NCBI RefSeq assembly: GCF_014529935.1
Contig: NZ_JACVFC010000003.1
Span: 806,001 to 870,000 of the forward strand
DNA from: Chitinophaga qingshengii
Lineage (GTDB): Bacteria; Bacteroidota; Bacteroidia; Chitinophagales; Chitinophagaceae
Length of the DNA stretch: 64,000 nt
Direction: 5' to 3'
Position numbers and translations under genes: made by a program. Under the pieces are notes generated by a model that worked only from the letters and a program-made list of their open reading frames with translations, was not told where the DNA came from and did not search any database. Positions 40,614 to 47,901 of this stretch are shown here, piece after piece (the first letter of the stretch is position 1; each line of letters starts with the position of its first letter).

Positions 40614-40652
40614 GCTGCTGGGAGTGTAGGTTACATTGCCGGCAGCTTTTTT
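40614..40652 (+). terminator. Terminator after the VOC gene
   Basis: GCTGC-TGG pairs with CCGGCAGC across a 16-base loop and is followed by six T residues. Confidence 0.65.
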
Positions 40653-40852
40653 GTCCCCGATAATTCCTGCATAAATTCCCAGAAACCCCAGAATTTCCCA
40701 TCAAAATGAAGGCGCTGAGAATCGCGTATTCGTGAGAGGCCTTGAGGTGTATTCGTACAAACCAGCCACAGTAGCCTCATTCGAATGAATTTCCACCACC
40801 GTTTTATAGAGACTTTTTCGCTTCGATGAGCTTAAAGTTTATAGCCGCAGAT

Positions 40853-40880
40853 TATTCCTATAATTTATGTTATGTTAAAT
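40853..40880 (+). other. attL / dif-like Xer site (left end of prophage)
   Basis: The 28 bases divide as XerC-like arm TATTCCTATAA (40853-40863), six-base centre TTTATG (40864-40869) and XerD arm TTATGTTAAAT (40870-40880). The XerD arm is identical to that of E. coli dif, and the XerC arm keeps the ATAA end and the T and C at positions 3 and 5. The centre, the XerD arm and three further bases recur at 51359-51378. Confidence 0.85.
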
Positions 40881-41108
40881 AGATAAACCTATTAAAAAGA
40901 GAACGTTGTATATAAGTCCTCTTTTACATGTGATTTTTATTTAACTTAGTTGATAACCAGTGAGTTAAGGCAATAAGCGGCCCTTTTTAGCCACTACTCC
41001 ACTTGCACAGCACGGCTGTCAAAGAACTAGTACTAATTAAGCTAGTCAAAAAATCAATACCAACAAAATATCTATTAAACGGGTGCGATCCAGGAGGCTC
41101 CTGTTACC
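40881..41108. other. Non-coding left end of the prophage
   Basis: About 230 bases from the XerD arm to the end of the first repressor gene. I see no gene, only a few short imperfect repeats (CTAGTACTAATTAAGCTAG-like at 41026-41046). Confidence 0.5.
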
Positions 41109-41333
41109 CTATTGGGCCTTATTGTCAACAAGCAATATTCTAACGCTTACATCTAAAACGTCAGCGATTATATTTAGGGTTGGAATATCTGGTTGCGCGT
41201 CGTTCCGGCACCAGGCGGCCACGCTGTTATACGAAATTTTTTTTCGCTCGTTAACGCGGTTATATAAGTCTTTTTGGTTCATCCCAAGTTCAGCCAAAAC
41301 GGCCTTGATTCGATTATACAGCACTTTCTCCAT
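41109..41333 (-). CDS. XRE-family HTH regulator (paralog 1)
   Basis: 74 residues: RIKAVLAELGMNQKDLYNRVN, then SYNSVAAWCRNDAQPDIPTLNIIADVLDVSVRILL, a complete Cro/CI helix-turn-helix and little else. It is about 70 percent identical by eye to the next gene upstream on the same strand. A prophage repressor or anti-repressor is likely; which paralog maintains lysogeny cannot be told. Confidence 0.85.
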   Translation of the reverse strand: MEKVLYNRIKAVLAELGMNQKDLYNRVNERKKISYNSVAAWCRNDAQPDIPTLNIIADVLDVSVRILLVDNKAQ

Positions 41334-41505
41334 TCGGGTAAATTTAATATCAGCGCGATAGCGCCCCTTAAAAACTTATACTAGGTTACCTATTCTGATT
41401 CGGGACTTAACGAGTAGAAACAAACAATGTTACTATACAATACTTAATATCATCCTGCACAGCTATTCCTTAATAGTAGCCACTCTCCGGCCTATCTAAG
41501 GCGTC

Positions 41506-41733
41506 TTAATCTTTCCGTTTATTATCGACGATTAACGAACGTACACTTACATTTAGAACTTCCGCGATCAGCCAAAGTGTTGCCAGATCCGGTTGCGCGT
41601 CGTTCCGACACCAGGCTGTCACGCTGTTGTATGAAATCTTTTTTCGTTCATTGATGCGATTAAATAAATCCTTTTGATTCAGCCCGGCTTCAGCCAAAAC
41701 CGCCCGAATACGATTTAACAGTACTTTTCCCAT
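41506..41733 (-). CDS. XRE-family HTH regulator (paralog 2)
   Basis: 75 residues starting MGKVLLNRIRAVLAEAGLNQKD, with the same helix-turn-helix (SYNSVTAWCRNDAQPDLATLWLIAEVLNVSVRSLI). I start it at ATG 41733 because the paralog begins at the same alignment position; a TTG at 41742 would add three residues. A minus-strand -7 element at 41752-41759 leaves a leader of only about 12 bases. It is divergent from the plus-strand gene at 42047, the usual layout of a phage switch. Confidence 0.87.
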   Translation of the reverse strand: MGKVLLNRIRAVLAEAGLNQKDLFNRINERKKISYNSVTAWCRNDAQPDLATLWLIAEVLNVSVRSLIVDNKRKD

Positions 41734-41751
41734 TTTCTTCAATTGGATTCA

Positions 41752-41759
41752 CAAAGATA
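41752..41759 (-). promoter_or_regulatory. Repressor promoter, -7 element TATCTTTG (minus strand)
   Basis: CAAAGATA on the plus strand is an exact -7 box on the minus strand, directing transcription into the XRE pair. A second one (TATATTTG) occurs at 41800-41807. Confidence 0.6.
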
Positions 41760-41841
41760 ACCACATTTAATTTATTGTAAACCACCAAAATACAAAGTTC
41801 AAATATAAATATTTACAGTTGAACCATAATTTTACACAGTT

Positions 41842-41849
41842 TATCTTTG
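41842..41849 (+). promoter_or_regulatory. Rightward prophage promoter, -7 element TATCTTTG
   Basis: Exact -7 box with TTG at 41819-41821 as a -33 candidate. It faces away from the two minus-strand elements, so the 100 bases 41750-41850 form the divergent control region of the prophage. The leader before ATG 42047 is about 190 bases. Confidence 0.6.
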
Positions 41850-42046
41850 TATTTTAAAAGTTTAACTTACATTTACTATAGTTACCTGAAACAACACACC
41901 ACAACGCGAAGCCGCCAGTAACCACATACTACGGCAATAATGGTAGTATGTTCAGTAACCCACTTTTTCCATAAAAAACATGTGCGGGGTATCTACCCCG
42001 TACAACTTATAAAGCATCAATAAATATAAATATAAAAACCTAGATC

Positions 42047-42316
42047 ATGAGAAAAAAGAGACCTGTAAAAAATCTATTGAGCGTTGTTAATGAATGCCTA
42101 AATGGTTATGCAAACTTTTTCAGAACACGCGTTTGCGAAGAATGCAGATTTAGCACACCAACATTTTATCGAAAGTTACGAAGCATTGACCAGGTAAAAG
42201 ATGGTAAACTAGTGGAGGTACTAACAGGTGCTGAAACAAGCAAAATCAGGGAATTGGTACGCGAAGTAAGAGACCGATTTGTCGGGGAGCTTGACCATTT
42301 AATTAAAGCATACTAA
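42047..42316 (+). CDS. Small basic protein, probably DNA-binding, unknown function
   Basis: 89 residues, the only plus-strand gene of the prophage. The part CRFSTPTFYRKLRSIDQVKDG could be a helix-turn-helix (C-x-x-S-x-P-T-F-Y-x-K), and the rest is charged and helical. Placed opposite the repressors and before the hairpin cluster, it may be a Cro-like regulator, an excision helper or a Rep accessory. None of these is shown. Confidence 0.6.
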   Translation: MRKKRPVKNLLSVVNECLNGYANFFRTRVCEECRFSTPTFYRKLRSIDQVKDGKLVEVLTGAETSKIRELVREVRDRFVGELDHLIKAY

Positions 42317-42323
42317 AGTCTTC

Positions 42324-42415
42324 AACCATCCATTAACCATCCATTAACCATCACTAACTCGAAATTTTCGAGTATTAATCGTGTGACTATCAAGTCACCA
42401 GGTTTCAACCTGGTG
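42324..42415. other. Candidate ssDNA replication origin: tandem 11-mers and hairpin cluster
   Basis: Three tandem 11-base units (AACCATCCATT, AACCATCCATT, AACCATCACTA at 42324-42356) are followed by a near-palindrome CTCGAAATTTTCGAG (42358-42372), a GTGACT/AGTCAC hairpin (42383-42398) and the overlapping perfect 9-bp hairpin CACCAGGTT/AACCTGGTG (42396-42415). The last two share bases and cannot both form. No gene covers them. This density of structure in an ssDNA-phage-like element with a Rep gene nearby suggests the plus- or minus-strand origin. Confidence 0.45.
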
Positions 42416-42469
42416 AATCCCTTTACCTTTCAAAATACCTCACAGACCGCAGAAAATGGCCAATGTAAC

Positions 42470-42500
42470 AAACCGGGGTTTTTACCCCGGTTTTTATTTT
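42470..42500 (+). terminator. Rho-independent terminator between converging prophage units
   Basis: AAACCGGGGT and ACCCCGGTTT form a 10-bp stem with a four-T loop, followed by TTATTTTAT. It ends plus-strand transcription and faces the end of the minus-strand late unit at 42516. Confidence 0.85.
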
Positions 42501-42515
42501 ATATACCTCTATTAC

Positions 42516-42746
42516 TTAAATAACCTCTTCTACCCAATCATACCAACTTTTAGTCCATAGACGCCCCGAGGAATCTCTACAAAGACATCCAGGTTTTGTA
42601 CTCACTACAGATGTACCATCTGGCAAATAATCCTGAAACGGCAATGTTTGAAGGTGATCTCGTTTTTGAAACTTACGTCGTCTCCCGGGTAAACAAAAAT
42701 ACCCACCATCAGAAATGGTATAAAGCAGAACTAAATTATTACTCAT
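42516..42746 (-). CDS. Small hypothetical prophage protein
   Basis: 76 residues (MSNNLVLLYTISDGGYFCLPGR at the start, read as two short blocks; WTKSWYDWVEEVI at the end). Rich in aromatic and basic residues with three cysteines, no family recognised. Last gene of the leftward transcription unit, 52 bases after rep. Confidence 0.55.
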   Translation of the reverse strand: MSNNLVLLYTISDGGYFCLPGRRRKFQKRDHLQTLPFQDYLPDGTSVVSTKPGCLCRDSSGRLWTKSWYDWVEEVI

Positions 42747-42798
42747 ACAATTGTTTTATGAAATAATAGATTTCTATCCTTATTACAGAAATTTACGT

Positions 42799-44181
42799 TT
42801 AATTCAAATATCGACCAAAATAATATCTATAATCAAGATAATCCAATGGCGGCGCTGGTATTGCCGTATTTGCGCTATACTCGCTAACCCCTATTTTCTT
42901 CAAATCATCCTTAATGCGGTAGTAGGTAGATTTGGGTATCAACTTAGCCTTATATAATTCCTGCAAATTAACGTACTGACTTAAGACAGCAAGTATCACC
43001 ATTCTACTGTTAACCAGTTCAGAGCCTACCTTCTTACCATCATAAGCCCGGCGGATTTTATTTTTAAGCTCACAGCTTTTGTTATACTCCGAAATATTTT
43101 CAATAACCTGTCCTATGCTCATTTTAACGTTCAACTGATACTGCTTAACACGCGCCCAAAATTGCTCATACAAGATGGAAAAAATACTATAATCAAAACT
43201 TACATTGTAGTTGTCCTTATATAGTTCAAAATTCCTTCTATTGCTATTGTAGGAGTCGTAGTCACTGGCAAGGCTAAACGTTTTTTGCTTAGTCTTAAAA
43301 TATGAGTAGTACTTACTGAAACCCATAGTTACAAAGGCTTTTAGAACTTTATTAACTGGGTGAGTTTGTATATCTATTCTGTTACCTCGCCGCTCCGAAT
43401 CAAAAAAGTAGCTATTGAACAGGTAGTTAATGTAAGACAGCCTAAAGGTCATCTCATAGCGGAGAATTTTATCCGATACCTCTTGAAAATATCCCAGGTC
43501 ATACCCCCTACCGTTACCAGACTTAACCAGAGCCTTATAATCATGCTTCGCAAATTCCGTGCCCTTGTGATAAATTTTAAACGAGTAACGGGCCGTTACA
43601 TACATCAAGGAGGTTTCATAAGACCTGTAGTTATTCTGGCTTTTACGAGCATACTTAACTAGCAGTGTTTTTTGATGATCGAGATACTGTAAAGCATCAG
43701 ACTTACTGTTAAAAAACTGATTATAACAAAGGTCAATCCGTCTCACCTCCATGTCCTGGGCTTCTGGTAGCTGTATAAAGTATTCTCTAGCAAAATCAAA
43801 AATATACCGGATAAAGAAACTAAAGGTCACACTACAACTTTGATCGTAGTAATCGACAAATTGAAACAAATTTGTTCCGTACTGGGTTTTGGGCAAAGAG
43901 AAATTGAAATCTACGTAATTGCCTTGTACATTAACCACGTAAGATACGCTATAATGGCTACTGGGAAGATCAAGACTACTACGCTTATTAAGAGGGATAA
44001 TATTATTATTGTCATGGTAGATAAGAGAACGAATAAAATTGCGGTTACCAAGTACCTCGCCAGTTGTCTCATCAATAATATAGGCTTCGCTAACTGAATC
44101 CCTTTTAATGGTATATAACTGTTCATAAAGCATGTTATATTTTGAAATATTGTTAATACGAAGATGAATTGTATCTATCAT
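42799..44181 (-). CDS. Phage replication initiation protein (Phage_CRI/Phage_X-like, rolling circle)
   Basis: 460 residues. The start MIDTIHLRI, RRIDLCYNQFF (about 145-155), ARYSFKIYHKGTEFAKHD (about 195-212) and KILRYEMTFRL (about 237-247) are the blocks shared by replication initiators of filamentous and FLiP-type ssDNA phages. The C-terminal 60 residues (LYKAKLIPKSTYYRIKDDLKKIG) resemble a winged helix for origin binding. I cannot point to the catalytic tyrosine with certainty. The start shares a base with the preceding stop (TAATG). Confidence 0.82.
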   Translation of the reverse strand: MIDTIHLRINNISKYNMLYEQLYTIKRDSVSEAYIIDETTGEVLGNRNFIRSLIYHDNNNIIPLNKRSSLDLPSSHYSVSYVVNVQGNYVDFNFSLPKTQYGTNLFQFVDYYDQSCSVTFSFFIRYIFDFAREYFIQLPEAQDMEVRRIDLCYNQFFNSKSDALQYLDHQKTLLVKYARKSQNNYRSYETSLMYVTARYSFKIYHKGTEFAKHDYKALVKSGNGRGYDLGYFQEVSDKILRYEMTFRLSYINYLFNSYFFDSERRGNRIDIQTHPVNKVLKAFVTMGFSKYYSYFKTKQKTFSLASDYDSYNSNRRNFELYKDNYNVSFDYSIFSILYEQFWARVKQYQLNVKMSIGQVIENISEYNKSCELKNKIRRAYDGKKVGSELVNSRMVILAVLSQYVNLQELYKAKLIPKSTYYRIKDDLKKIGVSEYSANTAIPAPPLDYLDYRYYFGRYLN

Positions 44182-44435
44182 TACTCACGGTTTAAAATAT
44201 ATGCTTTTCTAATATCCATCCACAACGAATAGGTAAGACTAGAAAAAGAAGCGGACGTTTTAGCTCCGGTTTTATCTACCTCATAAATGACGACATTAAC
44301 CGGCTGATACTGTTTATAAAAAACTGTAGCCTCATAACGCTTTCCAAGTATGTAGATGTTTTCTTTTTTTTTGAAAGTACCGTGCTGAAAGTTCGCTACA
44401 CGGCTGTTTAATGCGAATTGTTTAAATGCCTCCAT
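44181..44435 (-). CDS. Small hypothetical prophage protein
   Basis: 84 residues, no recognised family; beta-strand-like centre (YILGKRYEATVFYKQYQPVNVVIYEV, read as YILGKRYEATVF and QPVNVVIYEV). It sits tightly between the transglycosylase gene (one-base gap) and rep (one-base overlap), so it is co-translated with them and may help replication. Confidence 0.7.
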   Translation of the reverse strand: MEAFKQFALNSRVANFQHGTFKKKENIYILGKRYEATVFYKQYQPVNVVIYEVDKTGAKTSASFSSLTYSLWMDIRKAYILNRE

Positions 44436-44436
44436 C

Positions 44437-45006
44437 TTAGAATATTTTACTACGTGTCAAAGACAATAACAAGACTGCCAAAGGAATAAGAAGTAACGGC
44501 CATTTACTTGTACCACCAGGAGAATCACTCACCTTTACACCTATACGTTTTTCAAGGTAGGCTTTTACATCATCCCGCGTTATTTTGCCATCCTTGTTCA
44601 TGTCCATTCCCTTGTTTGACGCATACATCGAATCAGGTAACGCAAAATCTTTTCCTTTCCGTACCATAGCGGGATAAAACACCAGGATATAGCAATCAAC
44701 CACGCTTTTAGGGACACCGTAGACAGATATTTGTACTTTGAAATATTTCTCTACATAATCGAGCTGCTGTACATTCGACATTTTCAAAAGCGCATCAGCA
44801 CTGGTTCCCAGGGATTTAGCCGTAGATCGGGTAAATTGAATTAACCCTACGGCCCCAATACTATTAACAGCTATATGGCTAAGCCCGGATTCAGAGTACA
44901 TAACATGTTGTAACCATTCCGACGGAATGCCTAAACGGCCCGCAATTTCAGCGAGCCGTTTAAAGAATTGTTCTGTATTGGTCTTCACCAAAGATTTATA
45001 TTCCAT
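44437..45006 (-). CDS. Lytic transglycosylase with EF-hand and C-terminal membrane anchor
   Basis: 189 residues. HVMYSESGLSHIAVNSIGAVGLIQF is an SLT-type core, read as YSESGL (catalytic Glu39) and GAVGLIQF (51-58). Residues ~133-146 read DMNKDGKITRDDVKAYL, a single EF-hand-like calcium loop. The C-terminus WPLLLIPLAVLLLSLTRSK is a membrane helix. In virions with an inner membrane such enzymes open the peptidoglycan at entry or exit. It lies between the beta-rich virion gene and the replication genes. Confidence 0.85.
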   Translation of the reverse strand: MEYKSLVKTNTEQFFKRLAEIAGRLGIPSEWLQHVMYSESGLSHIAVNSIGAVGLIQFTRSTAKSLGTSADALLKMSNVQQLDYVEKYFKVQISVYGVPKSVVDCYILVFYPAMVRKGKDFALPDSMYASNKGMDMNKDGKITRDDVKAYLEKRIGVKVSDSPGGTSKWPLLLIPLAVLLLSLTRSKIF

Positions 45007-45014
45007 ATTGAAAT

Positions 45015-46124
45015 TTATTTTAATACCAAAATCCAGGAAGATCCTGGAAACTTGATGAATGTAACACGGGCGTCACCTATGGCGGAAATTTCTATCCTTT
45101 CCACATAACCGAAGGCTTTACCTGGTGAAGGCTGTAAGGAAATCCGATGGGTACCAGTACCTCTAGGGATAGTCACATCAACGATTGCATCAGGATCACC
45201 GGAGCCGCTACCAGGTTGAACCCCATAACAGTAATTAAGGCCAGCACTGGTATTCGTAACGCAACGAGCAATTTTAAACGTAACATCAAAATCGAACTGA
45301 TATGGCAATGTAAACTCTACTACTGTGCTGTTATAGATATCATCCTGATCCGTCAAATAGGCATTGACAACTATCTCCCGAAGAGGCTCTACTGTATTAC
45401 GGTACAACGTGACGTGTCTTTCCACGTCCTGGCTACTATCAAAATTAAACACCTGGTCAAAACTGGTGTAAGGTATGCTCACCCCCTCGCCTGCCGCCGC
45501 TTCCCTACTTTCCAAAAAAGTATTATCAGGAACCGGAACACCAGGAACAACGGATGGGCTAAACCGAATACTCGTAGGGCCGCGTAAAATACGTATTCCA
45601 ATATCCCAATCAGAATTAGGCGAGGTATTGGGTACCCGGTAATTATTGACATACACCGCCAGCTGTACACCTGTCCGATTGTGTAACATCAGTTGAACAG
45701 TTTGCGGCTCTGGTGGCTGAGAAGGAACGTAAAAGTCTGGCATTTTACCGGTATCCTCTATCTGTATACGATACCCAACAAAATGAACATACACATCAGG
45801 AACAGGGTTTTGCAGAGTTATAGCATTAGCCAAAATTAAGAACTGGTCAACCTCATAACTGAAGTTCTCCCACTTCACAACGATCATTGAATCGTTGGTA
45901 AACGTTACCGTCTGGGGAGTATCTCCATTTTTGCTGACCAAAAAATAACCATAGTACAAGTACCACCGCCTTTCTTCCAAACTTTGCAATCCAGCTTTAT
46001 TAAATGTCCTGGTAAACGAATAGGGTATAATATTGGTGATCTTCTTATTAGGACTTACCAGCGTTACCAGGTCGTTGATATATGACTTTTCAAAAACAAA
46101 GTTATTTATTATCTGCGGGAGCAT
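45015..46124 (-). CDS. Beta-rich virion protein, possible spike or penton component
   Basis: 369 residues, almost entirely beta-strand-like with no membrane helix and many Pro/Thr/Asn residues. Blocks such as TVQLMLHNRTGVQLAVYVNNYRV and VTIPRGTGTHRISLQPSPG look like repeated beta-sandwich modules. I recognise no family. Position between the membrane proteins and the transglycosylase fits a receptor-binding or vertex protein; this is inference. Confidence 0.65.
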   Translation of the reverse strand: MLPQIINNFVFEKSYINDLVTLVSPNKKITNIIPYSFTRTFNKAGLQSLEERRWYLYYGYFLVSKNGDTPQTVTFTNDSMIVVKWENFSYEVDQFLILANAITLQNPVPDVYVHFVGYRIQIEDTGKMPDFYVPSQPPEPQTVQLMLHNRTGVQLAVYVNNYRVPNTSPNSDWDIGIRILRGPTSIRFSPSVVPGVPVPDNTFLESREAAAGEGVSIPYTSFDQVFNFDSSQDVERHVTLYRNTVEPLREIVVNAYLTDQDDIYNSTVVEFTLPYQFDFDVTFKIARCVTNTSAGLNYCYGVQPGSGSGDPDAIVDVTIPRGTGTHRISLQPSPGKAFGYVERIEISAIGDARVTFIKFPGSSWILVLK

Positions 46125-46587
46125 ATGACAACACAGTATTTAATAAGGCAATAAAATCGCCTGTTTGCGACCGATCTTGGTCGAAGATGCGTTCTACATG
46201 CTGGATCAAACTACCAGACGAAAAACCTACACCAAAAATGTCAAAGTCGATCCTTTCGGGCAATTTTCGTACGCCGTAGGCTTGATAAATCAAGGACATA
46301 TCAGAAACAGAACGAGGTACAGTACTACCCTTAAAAAGCGCCACAATTCTATCTTCGTTGCTATCCTTAACAATAGCATGATTAAAATTCTCCCATATCT
46401 GATTGGCAATAGCGACATGAGCAGCCGACGGTTTACCTATTCCTTTCGCTGTATTTTGTTCTGCCAGCCGTTTAAGTTCTGTAGCGGAATCCAGGGCAAA
46501 CGCTTTCTTTTTAAAAAAAGTGTTGTATACTAAAAATCCACCAGCAGCAAAAAGAAGTACTTTAATTATTTTTTCTCCATTAACCAT
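46102..46587 (-). CDS. Prophage membrane protein with N-terminal helix
   Basis: 161 residues from ATG 46587. The N-terminus KIIKVLLFAAGGFLVYNTFF is a membrane helix followed by KKK, and the rest is soluble and mixed. A GTG at 46623 would add 12 residues but starts inside a terminator hairpin, so I reject it. It overlaps the next gene by 23 bases. Likely virion membrane or vertex-associated protein. Confidence 0.7.
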   Translation of the reverse strand: MVNGEKIIKVLLFAAGGFLVYNTFFKKKAFALDSATELKRLAEQNTAKGIGKPSAAHVAIANQIWENFNHAIVKDSNEDRIVALFKGSTVPRSVSDMSLIYQAYGVRKLPERIDFDIFGVGFSSGSLIQHVERIFDQDRSQTGDFIALLNTVLSYAPADNK

Positions 46588-46604
46588 AGCATTAAAATTT
46601 AAAA

Positions 46605-46624
46605 GGTGCGGGAGTACCCGCACC
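46605..46624 (-). terminator. Intra-operon terminator hairpin
   Basis: GGTGCGGG and CCCGCACC form a perfect 8-bp stem with a four-base loop; on the minus strand it is followed by TTTTAAATTTT. It lies between two virion-type genes, 18 bases before the start codon at 46587, so it can reduce expression of the downstream spike, lysis and replication genes. Confidence 0.7.
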
Positions 46625-46646
46625 CCGAACAGTGGGTTAACAATTG

Positions 46647-47027
46647 TTAATAATCGTCGTCATCCTCATAGTCATCCAAATCACCCAAATCGTCCGGCCT
46701 ATCAGAGCCGGCAGACCTATTCCAATAGTCTTTAATTTTTGGGACTACGACAATAAACAGGATCGCAAGAGATGTGCGAAACCACCAGGATTCAGATGCG
46801 ATTACAACGCGGTCGATTACCGACACTTTTTCCATTAATGCGGCCTTGTCATCCGTCTCAATGCTGGAATCGGATTGTACATTATCGTTATGGACTTTTT
46901 TCCGAAAACTGCCCTCCTTTGCCTTATTATAGGCAGCTGTAGCATCCAACTTTAGCGAGGATTTAGTTTCTTGGTCCATAGGCGCAAATCGGTCGATTAT
47001 TCCAAAAAGAAAATCTATTACTCTCAT
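46647..47027 (-). CDS. Prophage membrane protein with acidic C-terminal tail
   Basis: 126 residues from ATG 47027, which follows a non-coding gap; a longer open frame upstream overlaps the next gene and is a shadow. N-terminal MRVIDFLFGIIDRF is amphipathic, WWFRTSLAILFIVVVPKI a membrane helix, and the tail is strongly acidic (DDLGDLDDYEDDDDY). Probably a virion membrane protein. Confidence 0.7.
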   Translation of the reverse strand: MRVIDFLFGIIDRFAPMDQETKSSLKLDATAAYNKAKEGSFRKKVHNDNVQSDSSIETDDKAALMEKVSVIDRVVIASESWWFRTSLAILFIVVVPKIKDYWNRSAGSDRPDDLGDLDDYEDDDDY

Positions 47028-47073
47028 GATAATTTGAATTAAAATAAAATGGGGGCGCAGCCCCCAATATTGC

Positions 47074-47451
47074 CTACCTTCTTTTTGATAGGAGAATAAG
47101 TAAAACACCCACCGCCGCCAGCGGTAACCACGAGGGTAATGGCGGATTCTTTGCGGTGACGGTGACACCTGGAATATTGCCCACCATACCACCTGCTGAA
47201 TTGTGAGTATAAACAATACTGGTAGCGGGTTGTTCGGGTTCGGGCGCTGGTGTTTTGGGAGGTGGTGGTTGTTGCGCCTGTATGCCGGCCATAATAGCCT
47301 GTACACGTTGTCCGGCCTCACTATAGTAAGGCGTTGTGGCGGTGTTAATGGCACCTCCGGCGGCTTGCGTAACGGCTACAACTTTACCACCAATTTTAAG
47401 CACCTTCCCCACTACTTTTAAAACGCCGCCAATGGCAGCAAAGAAAGGCAT
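47074..47451 (-). CDS. Prophage membrane protein, Gly/Ala-rich N-terminus
   Basis: 125 residues. A glycine-rich hydrophobic start (AAIGGVLKVVGKVLKIGGKV), a proline-rich linker (QQPPPPKTPAPEPEQP) and a C-terminal helix LPLAAVGVLLILLSKRR. The C-terminal helix-plus-basic tail is shared with the next gene. Likely minor virion membrane protein. Confidence 0.72.
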   Translation of the reverse strand: MPFFAAIGGVLKVVGKVLKIGGKVVAVTQAAGGAINTATTPYYSEAGQRVQAIMAGIQAQQPPPPKTPAPEPEQPATSIVYTHNSAGGMVGNIPGVTVTAKNPPLPSWLPLAAVGVLLILLSKRR

Positions 47452-47456
47452 TTACA

Positions 47457-47897
47457 CTACTTTTTTAAAAGCAACAGAACGGCCAAGCCAGCGCCTACCC
47501 ATACTAAGGGGCTAACGCCCACTTGCGCCTGTACCGGAACTTGTGGCAGTTCCAGGTTAAGCCTGGCCTTTCCGTTTTCGTCAACCTGGATCGGCTGCCA
47601 ACCTGGGGAGGACGGAGCATCAGGATCAGAACTAGAACCGTTACCCAATAGGCTACCAACAACATTTTTTGTTGTTGTAGTAACCTTATTTTCGGTGGGT
47701 GGCGCTACCATCATAGGAGTACCGCCAGCCGCGGCGATAGCCTTCGCCTCTTTCATCAGTTGGCGGTTAGTTTTGGTCTGTCCGACTTCAATACGGCTCA
47801 TACCTTTGCCCAATAAACCACCAGAAACGGCACTACCGACACCACGTAAGAGGTTACCGAAGAAAGTACCACCGGCTTTTTTAGAAAACAGGCCCAT
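47457..47897 (-). CDS. Prophage membrane protein following the capsid gene
   Basis: 146 residues: basic/glycine-rich start (GLFSKKAGGTFFGNLLRGVG), low-complexity centre and C-terminal membrane helix SPLVWVGAGLAVLLLLKK. It is built like its downstream neighbour. It starts four bases after the candidate capsid gene and is translated with it. No family recognised. Confidence 0.72.
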   Translation of the reverse strand: MGLFSKKAGGTFFGNLLRGVGSAVSGGLLGKGMSRIEVGQTKTNRQLMKEAKAIAAAGGTPMMVAPPTENKVTTTTKNVVGSLLGNGSSSDPDAPSSPGWQPIQVDENGKARLNLELPQVPVQAQVGVSPLVWVGAGLAVLLLLKK

Positions 47898-47901
47898 AGT
47901 A

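Noticed and set aside
42324-42356. CRISPR-like array
   Set aside because: Only three units of 11 bases without spacers, and no cas genes anywhere in the window.
46623-46647. GTG start at 46623 for the membrane protein gene
   Set aside because: It lies in the terminator hairpin; ATG 46587 has a normal leader and gives the expected N-terminal membrane helix.
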